The notes below the pieces were generated by a model, which was given only the letters and a program-made list of their open reading frames with translations, searched no databases and was not told where the DNA came from. A stretch of 64,000 bases of DNA from Symbiodinium natans (lineage: Eukaryota > Sar > Dinophyceae > Suessiales > Symbiodiniaceae): the NCBI GenBank assembly GCA_905221605.1, contig CAJNDS010002712.1:824001-888000 (forward strand). The letters run 5' to 3'. How positions within the stretch are numbered: the stretch's first letter is position 1; every line of letters starts with the position of its first letter. Made by a program: the position numbers and the translations under genes. Below are positions 12,901 to 22,969 of the stretch, piece after piece.

Positions 12901-14790
12901 TTCAGGGCTTTGGTGCACATGCCTCGCTCTTGCCCCGGCATGGTTTGCCCTAGCTGGTCCGAGACAGGACCGGAGCGGATCAGAAGGCGAAAGCAGCTCA
13001 GCGCAAGAGCCAGCGAACGCTACTCGGCTGGGCACTTCAAGGAAACTTCTGAACCAGGTGTGGGATCAACGGCTGTCTCTATGATGTGGGGGTCATGTGG
13101 GGGTCATGTGGGGGTCATGTGCCGTTTTGTGGGATATACTGCACAAAATTGACCCAACAAAGAGGGGATCGACAGGCAGATATCCCATGACAAAAGACCG
13201 AGGGCCAGAGGGTCAGAGGCCGAACTTTGTGAAAAAGTCGGGGTCTCTATTCTCGGCTGCATCGCGGGGCACGATCGAATTGTTAATTTAGTCTGCCATC
13301 GCCCATGCTGGCCATGCAAAATACCCGCCCGCCCCCCCCGTCCACACTTTTAAGCTGCAGATGTCCGCATCCACTGCCCTGGTGCCACAGGAACCTGCAC
13401 AACTTCAAGGTTTTCTTGAAGAATCGCTTTGGGCCCACGTACCATGCCTGGCGCAAGGCCAGGAAACCAGTGTCGGGTAGCGAGTTGGGAATCAAGGTTC
13501 TTGACTGCTGCTTCCTAGGCGCAAGAGCTGTCAGAGTGGCAGATAACATGCCAATGCCTGTCAGTACCAGCCGGTCCTCCCCCAAGTTCTCAGCGCTGAC
13601 AGGTGCTCGACACGGACGGCACAATGTGACACAGTTGAAATTGGGCCACCTTTGTACATGGCTTGAGCTTTTGCTTTGCTTGCCCTGTTGTTTTTTTAAC
13701 TACATGCAGTTAGCAGATGTCTTGAGATACCTCGTGAGCTGCCACGCAATGATGTTGCAACGTCGGTGGTCAAATTCACAAGCAGCATTGAGATGCTCTT
13801 CAACGATCATTCATAAATCGTAGTGGTAGCATACACAAAAAGCAGGCGTTTTAGACACAAATCTTGTGCATGCAGTTGCAAACTTCAGGTCTCCTCACCG
13901 ATTGTGTTATTCGAGTGACGCCGCACACCTGCCCGACACGAGGAACCTCCAGCGACCCGAGCTTTTCAAGGTGTGCCGCCAGATCGGTGTCTTTGCCGCA
14001 TTGATTTTTTTTACAGGGTCTTGTGGCGAGATCGAAGCACTCGGGAGGCACCCCTTCCAGGGGTTGTTCACACAACAGTCACATACTTTGATGGGGGGAA
14101 ATTACATCACGCAAAGCAAGCTTGGCACAGGAGTGTGCCCTGACTACAGAGAATCTCAGAATCTCCCCCGTAAATACTTGATCAACCCCTAAATAGGAGA
14201 ATCAGGAGACTGACTTCCTTTAAACTGTGGCCAGACGACAACACTGCAGTGCCTTTGCGCAAGGCGCCCGAGGAAAAGAGATGTGGCCTTGCATGAAATG
14301 AAGTATTCACAACAGCCCGGATGCACAGAGTTTCGACCGCAGCAACACCCCCGCCCCGAACCCACCCTTATCTAACACCTCAGCTGCAAGCCAAACCCCG
14401 CAAGCCTCGAAAGAGCCTAAATCTCCAGAGCCCCGAGATTCCTAAACCCTACGACCCGAACCACCATACCTACAAGCCCCCACAAGCCCCAAGAACATTC
14501 CTAAAGCTTGCTTTCCAACAAACAAGCCGTCCTTGCGTGCGCACAATGCCGCCTGCGCCTCGTCCTCGGCCTTCGTCAGCGCCTCCTTCCCGTGGCTTCG
14601 CCGTCCGGGGCCCAGCTGTGGGGTTCAGCATGGTGGTAGCTTGCAAGTCGCGGGCGCTCGGCTTGCTCGGTTTAGGGCCTGGCAGGGTGGGAGGAGAACA
14701 GACGGGCAACCTCCACCTGTTTTTGGAATTTTGGGGTCTCTCTTTGCGGAATTGCGCGAGGACGACCATGGCTGGTCCGAGTGGCAAGAA
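9960..14790 (+). CDS. EF-hand protein, gene A (partial, spliced)
   Basis: Several exons encode pieces of an EF-hand protein. Exon 9960-10026 reads YQLWQQLDNDRTGYVSLREI and has a calcium loop with D9982, D9988, T9994, G and E10015. It joins in frame by a GT-AG intron to 10224-10301 (DDAQLWFEFRSFCGANFKSA). Further pieces are near 10645-10730 (INSEEERKEQKQTARS), 13385-13450 (LHNFKVFLKNRFGPTYHAWR), 13916-13986 (NLQRPELFKVCRQIG), 14017-14045 (SCGEIEALG) and 14761-14790 (DDHGWSEWQE). Order and content resemble gene B at 34.1-35.3 kb: a loop, then a basic helix, then an ELFK/EFYQ helix ending in a G-rich turn. The 30-base exon 14761-14790 matches the 30-base exon 34525-34554 in length, AG-G acceptor and GC donor. 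First, last and some internal exons are unresolved. EF-hand proteins bind calcium; the specific role is unknown. Confidence 0.6.
11436..11500 (+). CDS. possible EF-hand exon of gene A
   Basis: The frame here reads ECSLTISEDAWISGLTRCGH, which resembles the second half of an EF-hand loop plus its exit helix (SLT..E...GL.rcG). It lies between two better supported exons of gene A, but its place in the protein order is unclear and no clean junction could be assigned. Confidence 0.25.
13084..13123. repeat. 12-bp tandem repeat, three copies
   Basis: The unit gggggtcatgtg occurs three times in a row inside a presumed intron of gene A. Confidence 0.85.
14046..14760. other. presumed intron sequence of gene A
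   Basis: An open frame at 14321-14815 is rich in Pro, Lys and Arg because it crosses diverged CCCTAAA-like repeats around 14380-14460. I do not think it is translated. Apart from the small exon at 14761-14790 I see no coding signal. Confidence 0.45.
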
Positions 14791-15647
14791 GCGCCAGGGG
14801 CTCAGATGCCCTTAGAGCCTTGAATTCTTTCCAACCGGCGGAACTTAAACCCGGCTTGCTACCGCATCTGATATCAAGCACAGCGCCAACACACCTCAAA
14901 AAACAAACTGAACTGTCGCACACCACACGTGTGAACCAGCATGTGCAGCAAACGCGTGACTGGTTTTGCCGAGGGGGCGGCTTACGTTCCGTCCTAAACG
15001 GAACACTTCTTGAGGTGCGGATCATGTGTAAGCGAGCCATCGCCCTGCCCACCCCCCCCCCCCCACCCCTCTCTTGTGAATTGGGCTTTACTGATCGGGG
15101 CTCCCAGGCCTCACAAGGTGTGGGCTCAAGAGGCTTGAGGGCTGGCTTGTAAAGATCCGACAAGCTCTACCAAGATCTCTTCTAAAGAGGTGCGGAACGA
15201 CTAAGCAGGTGTAGGACTTCTATTGGATGCACGGATTCCAGTGGCGAGGATGGATAACATGTCAGCGGGTCTGAGGTCAAAATCGCACCTGACAGCAACC
15301 ATTGTGACGAGCTTTTCTGCTTTTGTTGAAACTCGCGTAACGCCAAAGCATGTCGTGAATAGCACATCTTGCAAACTTGTCGGCACCTTCCTGGCCGTGT
15401 GCCGAATTCACCGGCCCTTGCCCTCTTGTCTTTTGTGTTGCGGCTACTTGAGCTCATCCACTTCAGAGGAACTCCCGCGCACACGCAGATGCAGAAGCGG
15501 CCGTGAAACTCACGGCATCCAGGCTGCACAAGGGCTCTGCTGCGGGAGGCAGGGTGCTTTAAGGAATATTACGGCCATCAGCAAGGATTGCTGGCGAAAC
15601 AGCACAGAAACTGCGCCCAGGGAGCCCTGGCCAGAGACTGCACGCAG

Positions 15648-16251
15648 TTCGGCTTCATTCGCGAGGCCGCGTCATAGGGCCATAGGGCATAGGGTAGCAG
15701 AGGGGGAGACAAGACGACTACAGAATACTCGAACACACAAAAAGTAGGGACGTGCACCTAGATTCGCGCAGGATGCTTAGCGGAGGCATGTGTAGAGAGA
15801 CCAGCTTCCAACGTCCTGGCATCTCTGCAGCCCACCAGGACAAGACTGGCGATTCAATCTTTGTGCTGCCGCTGTCCTGCCCCTTTGGTGAACTGCCCGC
15901 GGTGGGGACCAGGCACCTCAAGTGATTAGATGTCCCAGCGAACTGCGCGTGCATTCCAAGTCGTGTTGGTGAGGGTAGGCATAATGCATCGTATTCCATA
16001 CATATGTATATTATATATATATTCTTTAATTATGTATTATTTATCTTTGTATTTGTTTATTTATGTATGTCCTTATTTAGATCCGATAGCTTGTCTTTAT
16101 GCTTAAGTCGACGTAACCAGGATGAAAGCCAAGTTGTGGGCACATCCCCTATCATCTCCCCGACTGCCCATCCGCAGGCTTCAGTTTACTGTCTGCACCG
16201 ATAAAAAGAACGGGAAGCCACGGGCGGAGGACGTGATGATCGAGGGCCAAG
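15648..16251 (+). CDS. cold-shock domain 1 (three exons)
   Basis: Exon 15648-15665 reads FGFIRE. A GC-AG intron leads in phase 0 to 15839-15912 (DKTGDSIFVLPLSCPFGELP, then AVGTR). A second GC-AG intron, split inside an Arg codon, leads to 16178-16251 (LQFTVCTDKKNGKPRAEDVM, then IEGQ). The joined reading is a complete-looking domain from the RNP-1-like FGFI strand to the last strand. The probable donor after 16251 is followed at once by gtgctaaaaccctaaacc, a telomere-like tract. This is the most complete of the four domains. Confidence 0.78.
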
Positions 16252-19200
16252 GTGCTAAAACCCTAAACCTTTAACTCTAAACCGGCTAGTCGGGTGACAA
16301 AAAAACTCTAAGTTTTGGATGGGTTGATGGGTTGTAAATGTCAATTTTGCCTTGTTGGCCTAGTGGTAATGTATTTCGAGTACGGATGTGCAGAGTACGA
16401 AGAGTGTATCTGAGGTGACATGTCAGCGAAACTGGTGTGCAAACTGGCTAACTCCTCTGGTAAAGGTGTCTTCAGGGTCCTGATTTATGATTAGTTGAGC
16501 CGGGGCAGGTGGCAAAAAAAAACCAAAAAAAACACCATTAAAACCCTCAACCCTTAATTTTGAGTCCTAGAAAGGTGCACAGAGCCAGGCCCAGTGCTTG
16601 TGCTGCGAACCCAGGTGCATCTTGAACTTCCGTTACAAAAGCCCTGGTTACATTATCATCTATTTTGTTATCACGTCATGATAGCGCAAAATACTTATCA
16701 TGTTATTATCTGTGGCCATTATTAAGTTTGCTGAGCCCTTGGGATGGCACAGGGTCTAGAGTCTAGAGAACTGAGAGAAGAATGAGCTCCGAGAGATCCT
16801 CTTGGCTAGTCGCCTAAAGAGGGCTCTTCTTTGCTGTGATCCCTTTACGAGCCCAGCATTAAAAGCAGATATAGGGTTGCCCTAGCAAAGTGCCCCTTGG
16901 AGCCTTGCCTGCCGTGCACCCTGACCCTTGGCTCCCCTCCATTCCCCGCATGCATGCCAGGCTCATCTCCAGCCCGGCACAAGGCGCCAAGCTTTCAGAA
17001 GTCTCTGGGCACGGAGATGGGAAGTCGGCGATGTTTAGCACTCGGGAAGTTGTAGATGTGTGGCTGGTATAGCGTGCCTTCACTCTCAACAGTTGGAGTT
17101 GGCTTGAAAGCCATGGGTCATGTACATAGACGTTTCATGTATTCACTGTGGGGTCGGCTCCAGCCTTCAACCTGTTTTTGGTTGAAAAGGCCCAGCTGCG
17201 ATCAGCTCATCTCAACGGACAGTTTGCCTTTCTTGCATGTTCTTGGCGGGCGCACTGGCCAACCTGACCTCACCAATGCCAGCCAAGGAGAAATGATAAG
17301 GACTTTGGCGTCATCGGGGAAGTGATCAAGAGGCTGATTGGGATAAAGGTCTGCGAACAGAAGTTCCACCCTGGCCCCAAGTAGCCCTTCTCGCATCTGG
17401 CGCCTGTCATACAACCCCACATCCGAGCCCTACATGCCTTGATGCGTCTTGCACTTGTTCGTTAGTCGTTACATGCTTTAGCGTTACATCTCCATGTTAT
17501 CTTCAAGCATGTCCTCTTACCCTTTCAACATAGATTATAGCACTCGTGCTGTTTCAGGAACTCAAACTACGGCTTCATCCGCTCTGAAGATTGCGACGAT
17601 CGGATACTGGTGATCCCTTCGCAATGTGCCCCAGCTTTGACATTCCCGTGGTGTAGCACATGATGGGCCACAACAAACCTCATTAAGGGCCATTAGAGGG
17701 TTTGAGCCTCAATATATGATTTATATGGTTCTAGTATATATTTTATACATAGAGGTTCGGGACAGCAGAATCCACCCTCAAGACATACTTTGGCTTCTTC
17801 CTTGGCTACAGGCCCCGGCTTCGGACTTCAGGTGCCGCCATTGGGTGCCAGCGTGACCTGAGACTCAGCTGCCCATGGTGAAGATGTCTTCTCTAGCCGA
17901 GCTTTTGAAAGCCAAAAAACCTCAGAAACCCCAAGGACTTCCAAGGGTTTGCGCAGACATTTACGCCATGAACAATAAAGCCTGGATTCTGCCACATTGT
18001 TGAAGTTGCATGCCGCGCCACTTAAAATCGCACAAAGGTCCACGACGGCCCCTTCCCCATGATTGCCCCCCCCCCCCCCGACAGCAGTGAGCAGTGATCA
18101 AAGGCACCGTGACGCAGCAGGGGCGTGAAGGCCGGGAGGGGGAGGAGTCCCTGAGGTGCTTGAAGAGGCAAGCTAGCAGCTAGCAAGGCCAGAGACAGAG
18201 AGGCAAAGTGTGCTGGCACTGTGGCTGTCAGCTTGGCAGCTCAACCTGAACACATCATGGCCAAGACCTTAAACCCATGAGACCCCAAATTCCGGAGTTG
18301 ACTTGCGCAGGTCGCCTCTTTGCTCTGGATGCTTCCTAGCTGCAGCGCAAAGAGACGCACGATTGGACAATCCGAAGAAATATGTTGGGGGGTTGTGGCT
18401 ATACGTATTTCGGGCATGGCACTTTCAGGGAAGTTCGAAGCCTGCCTTGCAGTAGATCTAACGAAGCCTGAACTCGGAGAATGCTGCGCCAGACTCTGGA
18501 ACATCGAGTCGGGACTTTCACTTCAGCAGCTCGTGTCAACATGCAACGTCCATACATGTGGGGGGTTTACGATGTTAAGGGTACGTTGTTGGGGTCCTTG
18601 GTATAAGGAGCTCCTCTTATTTGGGGGTCTATGTTAATCAGTGGCCCCCTATTTTCGGAAACCCCCTTGTGGAAGGAGATGATTTTACGATCAACAACCA
18701 TGTCTGTGCCCAGGTGCATCCAGCCGCATCTCCTGACTCCTTGTACACTGGCGTCATCGCAGCCTGGTCTTCCATACCTGCTTGGTGTCTTTGTATAATG
18801 TCGTTTTCAAAATGGATTGTGACCTGTTGGAAGCCAAGTATGAAGCTAACAGGTATAGAGTGTATCAGGACTGCAATTGGCATCCCAAAGTCTCCCCCCC
18901 ACCCCCCCCACCCCGCCCTCGCCCATGGGAGAACTCTGTTTTTGTAACCGACTGAGCGAAAAAATGTTGGTGGCCTGTCGCCGAGGCAGGGCCACCGCTT
19001 AAAGTCACTTAAGCGAAAAATTGACAGACTTACTCATGGCATGCCAAGCGAGAGGGGGGGGGGGTGGGGCATCTTGGGGCAATGATATCCCCGAGGTGCA
19101 GTGCAAACTGGCACCCACGTATGGTAGTTAAGTTGTTTTTGTTGTGCACGCGGCAGGCAGAGCAACACAGAAGCAAGTGGGGGTGCCTGTTATTTGCTGT

Positions 19201-22200
19201 CCTGCACAGACGGACAGCAAGAAAAGTAAGGGGCTCGTCTCTTTAGTGTGCACCTCCTCCATCCCTTCTTGCGATTTGAAAAACGCTCGAGTTCCACTGT
19301 ACGCACTTTCATACAGTTGTATACGTATTACTGTATTTCTCTATCTGTGTTTCTTATGTAGTTTGTTTTTCATTGAGAACCTTTGCCTTGCCGTTTTTCG
19401 TTGCTTTCGTCGCACTTTTGTGGTTGGCTGTCTGCTCAGAGAGGAAAGCACCAATAGTGGTACTTACAGCACGCAAGGAGTTTCAGTCGTGTGGGGCTTC
19501 TACAGAGGGCGAGTTTTCGGGACACTCCCCCCTTTCCTCCCCAAACAAGAGTCTTGCCGGTTTCCTCAACACACTCGAATCGGGTGGGTGGCCATTGAAA
19601 CAATCTTTCCCGCAGCTAAGCACCTGGAGTTGAGTCTTGATTTCAACACAAGGAGCAAAATTATGGCAACTACGGCTTCATCAAATGCGACCCACATCCG
19701 GACCACGAGGACGACCGGATGTTTGTGATGCCGTGGAGCTGCGAAGGACTGCCATGCCGATGGGTTTGAGGGTTGTTAAAAGGGTTCCGGGTTTAGGACA
19801 CTAAAGGGTTTCGTGTCCTCAGTAGGGTTTAGGGTTTAGGGTTTAGGCCGGTCGCGGTGCCCCTCGGCCTTTCGAGGGAGAGTGAGGTGAATGTCTGCTG
19901 GTTGGGAGTTTCATGCTTGCTCAGACCATGCAGACATCGGAAGTAGAAAGGGCAGGGAGAGCGATCACAGGGCGAGAGAGAGACAGAGAGAGGGAGGGAG
20001 AGAGACAGACAGACTGAGAGAACAGCAACAAAGAACAAGAAGCAAAACACACAAGCAATGAACGAACGAAAGAAAGGTCACCGGACTTCGGGCCGCCACG
20101 AAGGAAAGAAAACACATGGTGCAGCAAAAGAACAGAGACAGAGAGAGAGAGGTACGGTGAGGCTGGGAGGAAGGAAGGAGGAGGTACGGTGAGGGTGAGA
20201 ACGAGCTTTGGCATCCTCAAGTGACTCACATGTTAGGCCTCGGGGGGGTTCCGACATGAGCTGCCAGGTCCTTCAGAGGGTCAAGGGGGCAGGAAGAAGA
20301 AAGACAAGAAGCCTGGGGAGGAAAGGAAAGGAATCAATGAAGCAAGCAGGGAAGGAAGCAAGCCTGGCATAGGATGGGAGACCAAACAGGGGGGGGGAAA
20401 AAAAGAAACAGCATGAACGCAAGCGAGCAGCAATTCCCTCAGCATCATTGAAAACAAAGAGATCCCTTCCTCAGAGTGAGGACAGCCAGGACCCTCTTGC
20501 TTCTTATCAGAAAGCAAGGAGATTCCTTAACTCGAATTCCTTCCCCTTCATGCTAGATGCTGAACAAGAACGCTCTTGAAGGGTACGGTGGCATAGAAAC
20601 AGCCCACACCAGGCACCGCAAAGGTTACTCCATGATGTAGCGACGTAGGGCTGCAACATGCTCGGTACAGGAGCTTTCCCGACAAATCCTGAATGCATGG
20701 GCAGGTGACCACACAGATCGAAAGGAAAGCGAGTAGGTAGAACCGCAGACCAGCAACTTGACTCAGCAAGGCTGTATGTGCGATACCCCCACACACATCG
20801 CAGAGAGGGCTTACATGCAAGGCCACGAGATCTTTGAGATAGGGACGCCGGTGTCCTTCTGCATCGTCCAAGACCGGAAGACGAGCCGACTTCGAGCCGA
20901 TGAGCCGTGGCTGGGATTCTCAGGCCAGGTCCCCCACCGGGATGCGAGGGCCCCTGTGTAGGATGATGGGGACCCATCAGGCACCTTCAAAGTGTTTTTG
21001 GGGCCAGCAAGCATCCTTGACTTGGCTTGGTTGGGTTCAGCTTCCCAGTATGATGGTTTAGGACTTACTTGCACAGATGCATGTGTGTGTTAGCGTATAT
21101 ATGCATGGAGGTATATTCACAGCTCTCCCTCTCTCTCTATCAGCCGGTGAACCGTGTTGGGCAAGAGCTTGTGTCTTCAAGCTTCTTGCTGTCCGCTGTG
21201 CAGCTGGTTTGGGATATGTCAGAGGTGTCTCAGTTTGCCTCTGAGGATGTGGCCAAGCTGTCTGCTAGCAAGGCTCCAGCAGCCGAGACACCTGGCGCAG
21301 TCCCACTTTTCGACTTCCCCCAACTAAGAGCCGAACTCCGATTTTGATTCTGAAGAGCTTTAATTGATGAAGTGATTCCGTTCCGATTCTGAAGAGCTTC
21401 GTGAAGTTCAGTGACCATGGGACCATAGCGAAGGTCTTGGAGGCGCCCTTCTGAGCCCAGCCATCCACCACCCTCGCAGCAGCTGGATGAGCAGCAAGGC
21501 ACCTCAATGGGTTCTTGAAAGACGTGTTTGGAGAAACACAGTCACAAGAGCTTGAGGCATTGCTACGATGTAGCAGAACACGGCTGGGGGGGAGGGGGGG
21601 TAGGGAGGCGAGGAGGAGATCTTAATATTCACGGAGGAAATGTAGACAGGGCTGGTGCCATGAACGTTTCAGCATGATTGCCTGAGGATGGAGGGCGACA
21701 TGGGTCTGAGAAGCCCCGTTTAAGAGTGTAAGTCCAAGGGCACCCATCTTCCGGACCAATCTCCAGTGCACTTGAGGGGAACCCTTATAAACCCTAAATC
21801 AGGCGTTCAGATACAGAGACAGCGCTGAGTAAACCAGGCAATTGCAAGCCCTGGCCCGCTGACTCCAGGGCACTTGCTGACGGATATGGGAAAGTTCGGG
21901 TTCATCCAACCAGATGATGGCAATGGCGATGTGTTCGTCTCTTGGAGTGGGGTGGAAATTGGGGTTGCAATGTTGCCTTGCCGGAAAAAAAAAGTAATGT
22001 TGGCCTGTAGAGCGCTTTGGGTCCAGAGTCAAGGAATCCCCTGCTTACACTTCTGACAGTTCTGGTGTCTTCCGAGCGGCTGCATCCTTGTTCCTGGTAC
22101 ACCCTGAGATGCATATCCCTCATCCCCCCCCAATCCCTGACAGGATTGGGGTAAGGCCAAGCAATCCTCTTTTCAGCTCATGGCTAAGTCTAAGTGTATG

Positions 22201-22964
22201 CGGTGTAGATGGAGTTATCTGGGCTACACCTTGCGACAACATTCTTCTCATGTCACTGCTGCTGCTATCGAGTCGTTAGTGTTGAAATTTCCCCACTGTC
22301 GACCTGATCAATGGATTACTGGGCATGTGTGGCTGCTGAACGTTACTCGTGAAATAGGTTGCGTTTCGAGTGCCGACAGCATGCTCCCCAACTCCGCCTG
22401 TGCGCAGCAGATCGTGTTGTGTGGCAGGATGCTGCCGCCAAAGTGGCCCAATACTACGCGGACACTCAACCCCTCCTGTACAACGTAGTTGCGCGTGGGG
22501 TTCGTGGCAGAAACGTCCTGATGCAAACTCTTCTCCTCCTTCAAGGGCCAGAAGTCGGTCAACACTTTCTGGTTTGGCTGAATGCCATTCGGTCAACATG
22601 CTGAACCAGAGGCAGTGTAAGCTGTATGATGTTTGAACTTCGCCGAATACTGTGGACACAATCCTGGCAGATGTTTCTCATATTCCAGGGTCTCTGCATG
22701 AGCTGGGTGTGTTGGTCTCGTTTCCGGCTGCTCCTGACGAGTTGTTACGAGCTGTCGCTGATAGGGCATTATAAACTTGTTCATGTGATATGGTGCTGGC
22801 GTGGAGCGACAATGCTGTCGCATAGTTGCATAGCGCCGGGTTTAAACAACAAAGCAGTCCTCTTTGCCATGCTCAAGGTTTTGCCGTCCCTGTTCCCCGA
22901 CGGCGTGCTGCCGGCAGAGGGGACGCGACTGGCCTTCAAGGCGCGATACGACTCGGCTCGGCAG
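15648..22964 (+). CDS. tandem cold-shock-domain protein (partial, spliced)
   Basis: At least four cold-shock-like domains lie in series on the + strand, each split over two or three exons. Each has the YGFI/FGFI strand, a D-x-(I/M)-(F/L)-V strand with a P-x-x-C turn, and an LP-x-x-G-T-x-V-x-F strand. Domain 1 also shows GKPRAEDV, which closes such domains in dinoflagellate proteins. Supported exons: 15648-15665, 15839-15912, 16178-16251; 17558-17625, 17812-17859; 19653-19740, 20822 to about 20909; 21869-21936, 22878-22964. Cold-shock domains are OB folds that bind single-stranded RNA or DNA, so the product is probably an RNA-binding protein. Start, end and linker exons are not resolved. The domains could belong to one gene or to a tandem array of single-domain genes. 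Confidence 0.72.
17558..17859 (+). CDS. cold-shock domain 2 (two exons seen)
   Basis: Exon 17558-17625 reads NSNYGFIRSEDCDDRILVIP then SQ plus one base of a Cys codon. A GT-AG intron (17626-17811) joins it to 17812-17859, reading PGFGLQVPPLGASVT, and the split codon becomes Cys. This aligns with domain 1 position by position (VLPLSCPFGELPAVGT). The exon ends at a GA donor with one base of the next codon. The exon with the final GRPRAE-type strand was not found. Confidence 0.72.
18558..18666. mobile_element. MITE-like inverted-repeat element, copy 2
   Basis: The left end gggggtttacgatgttaagg and the right end ccctattttcggaaaccccc are inverted repeats of each other. The right end matches the complement of the left end of copy 3. 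The element lies in the presumed intron between cold-shock domains 2 and 3. Confidence 0.65.
19653..20909 (+). CDS. cold-shock domain 3 (two exons)
   Basis: Exon 19653-19740 reads EQNYGNYGFIKC, an acidic/His insert, then DDRMFVMPWS plus one base of Cys. A GC-AG intron (19741-20821, 1,081 bases) joins it to 20822 onward: HEIFEIGTPVSFCIVQDRKT, then SRLRADE. The split codon restores Cys, and the second exon carries the GT-x-V-x-F and R-x-R-A strands. The 3' end of the second exon is uncertain. The intron contains GA-rich DNA and a TTTAGGG cluster. Confidence 0.7.
19826..19852 (+). repeat. TTTAGGG cluster in an intron
   Basis: Three perfect TTTAGGG-type units (gtagggtttagggtttaggg plus tttagg) lie inside the intron of cold-shock domain 3. 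Confidence 0.85.
19968..20410. repeat. GA-rich low-complexity DNA
   Basis: Runs of gagaga, gggagg and ggaagg dominate this part of the presumed intron. The open frames on the minus strand here (Ser/Leu/Phe-rich) follow from the repeat composition. Confidence 0.7.
21869..22964 (+). CDS. cold-shock domain 4 (two exons seen)
   Basis: Exon 21869-21936 reads HLLTDMGKFGFIQPDDGNGD then VF. This is the closest match in the window to the classical motif (K-x-F-G-F-I ... D-V-F). A GT-AG intron (21937-22877, 941 bases) joins it in phase 0 to 22878-22964: VLPSLFPDGVLPAEGTRLAF, then KARYDSARQ, followed by a GC donor. The joined DVF-VLPS strand matches domain 1. The last strand is expected in a further exon that I did not find. 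The intron holds several overlapping open frames (22180-22636) with no motif. Confidence 0.75.
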
Positions 22965-22969
22965 GCGGA

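Noticed and set aside
14321-14815. 164-codon + strand open frame rich in Pro/Lys/Arg
   Set aside because: Its composition comes from diverged CCCTAAA-type repeats, and it crosses a likely EF-hand exon that is read in another frame.
16345-16420. tRNA-like A box (ttggcctagtggtaa)
   Set aside because: No B box with GGTTCRANNCC and no T-arm or acceptor pairing at the right distance.
22180-22636. Overlapping open frames of about 100 codons
   Set aside because: They lie inside the 941-base intron that joins the two halves of cold-shock domain 4 and carry no motif.
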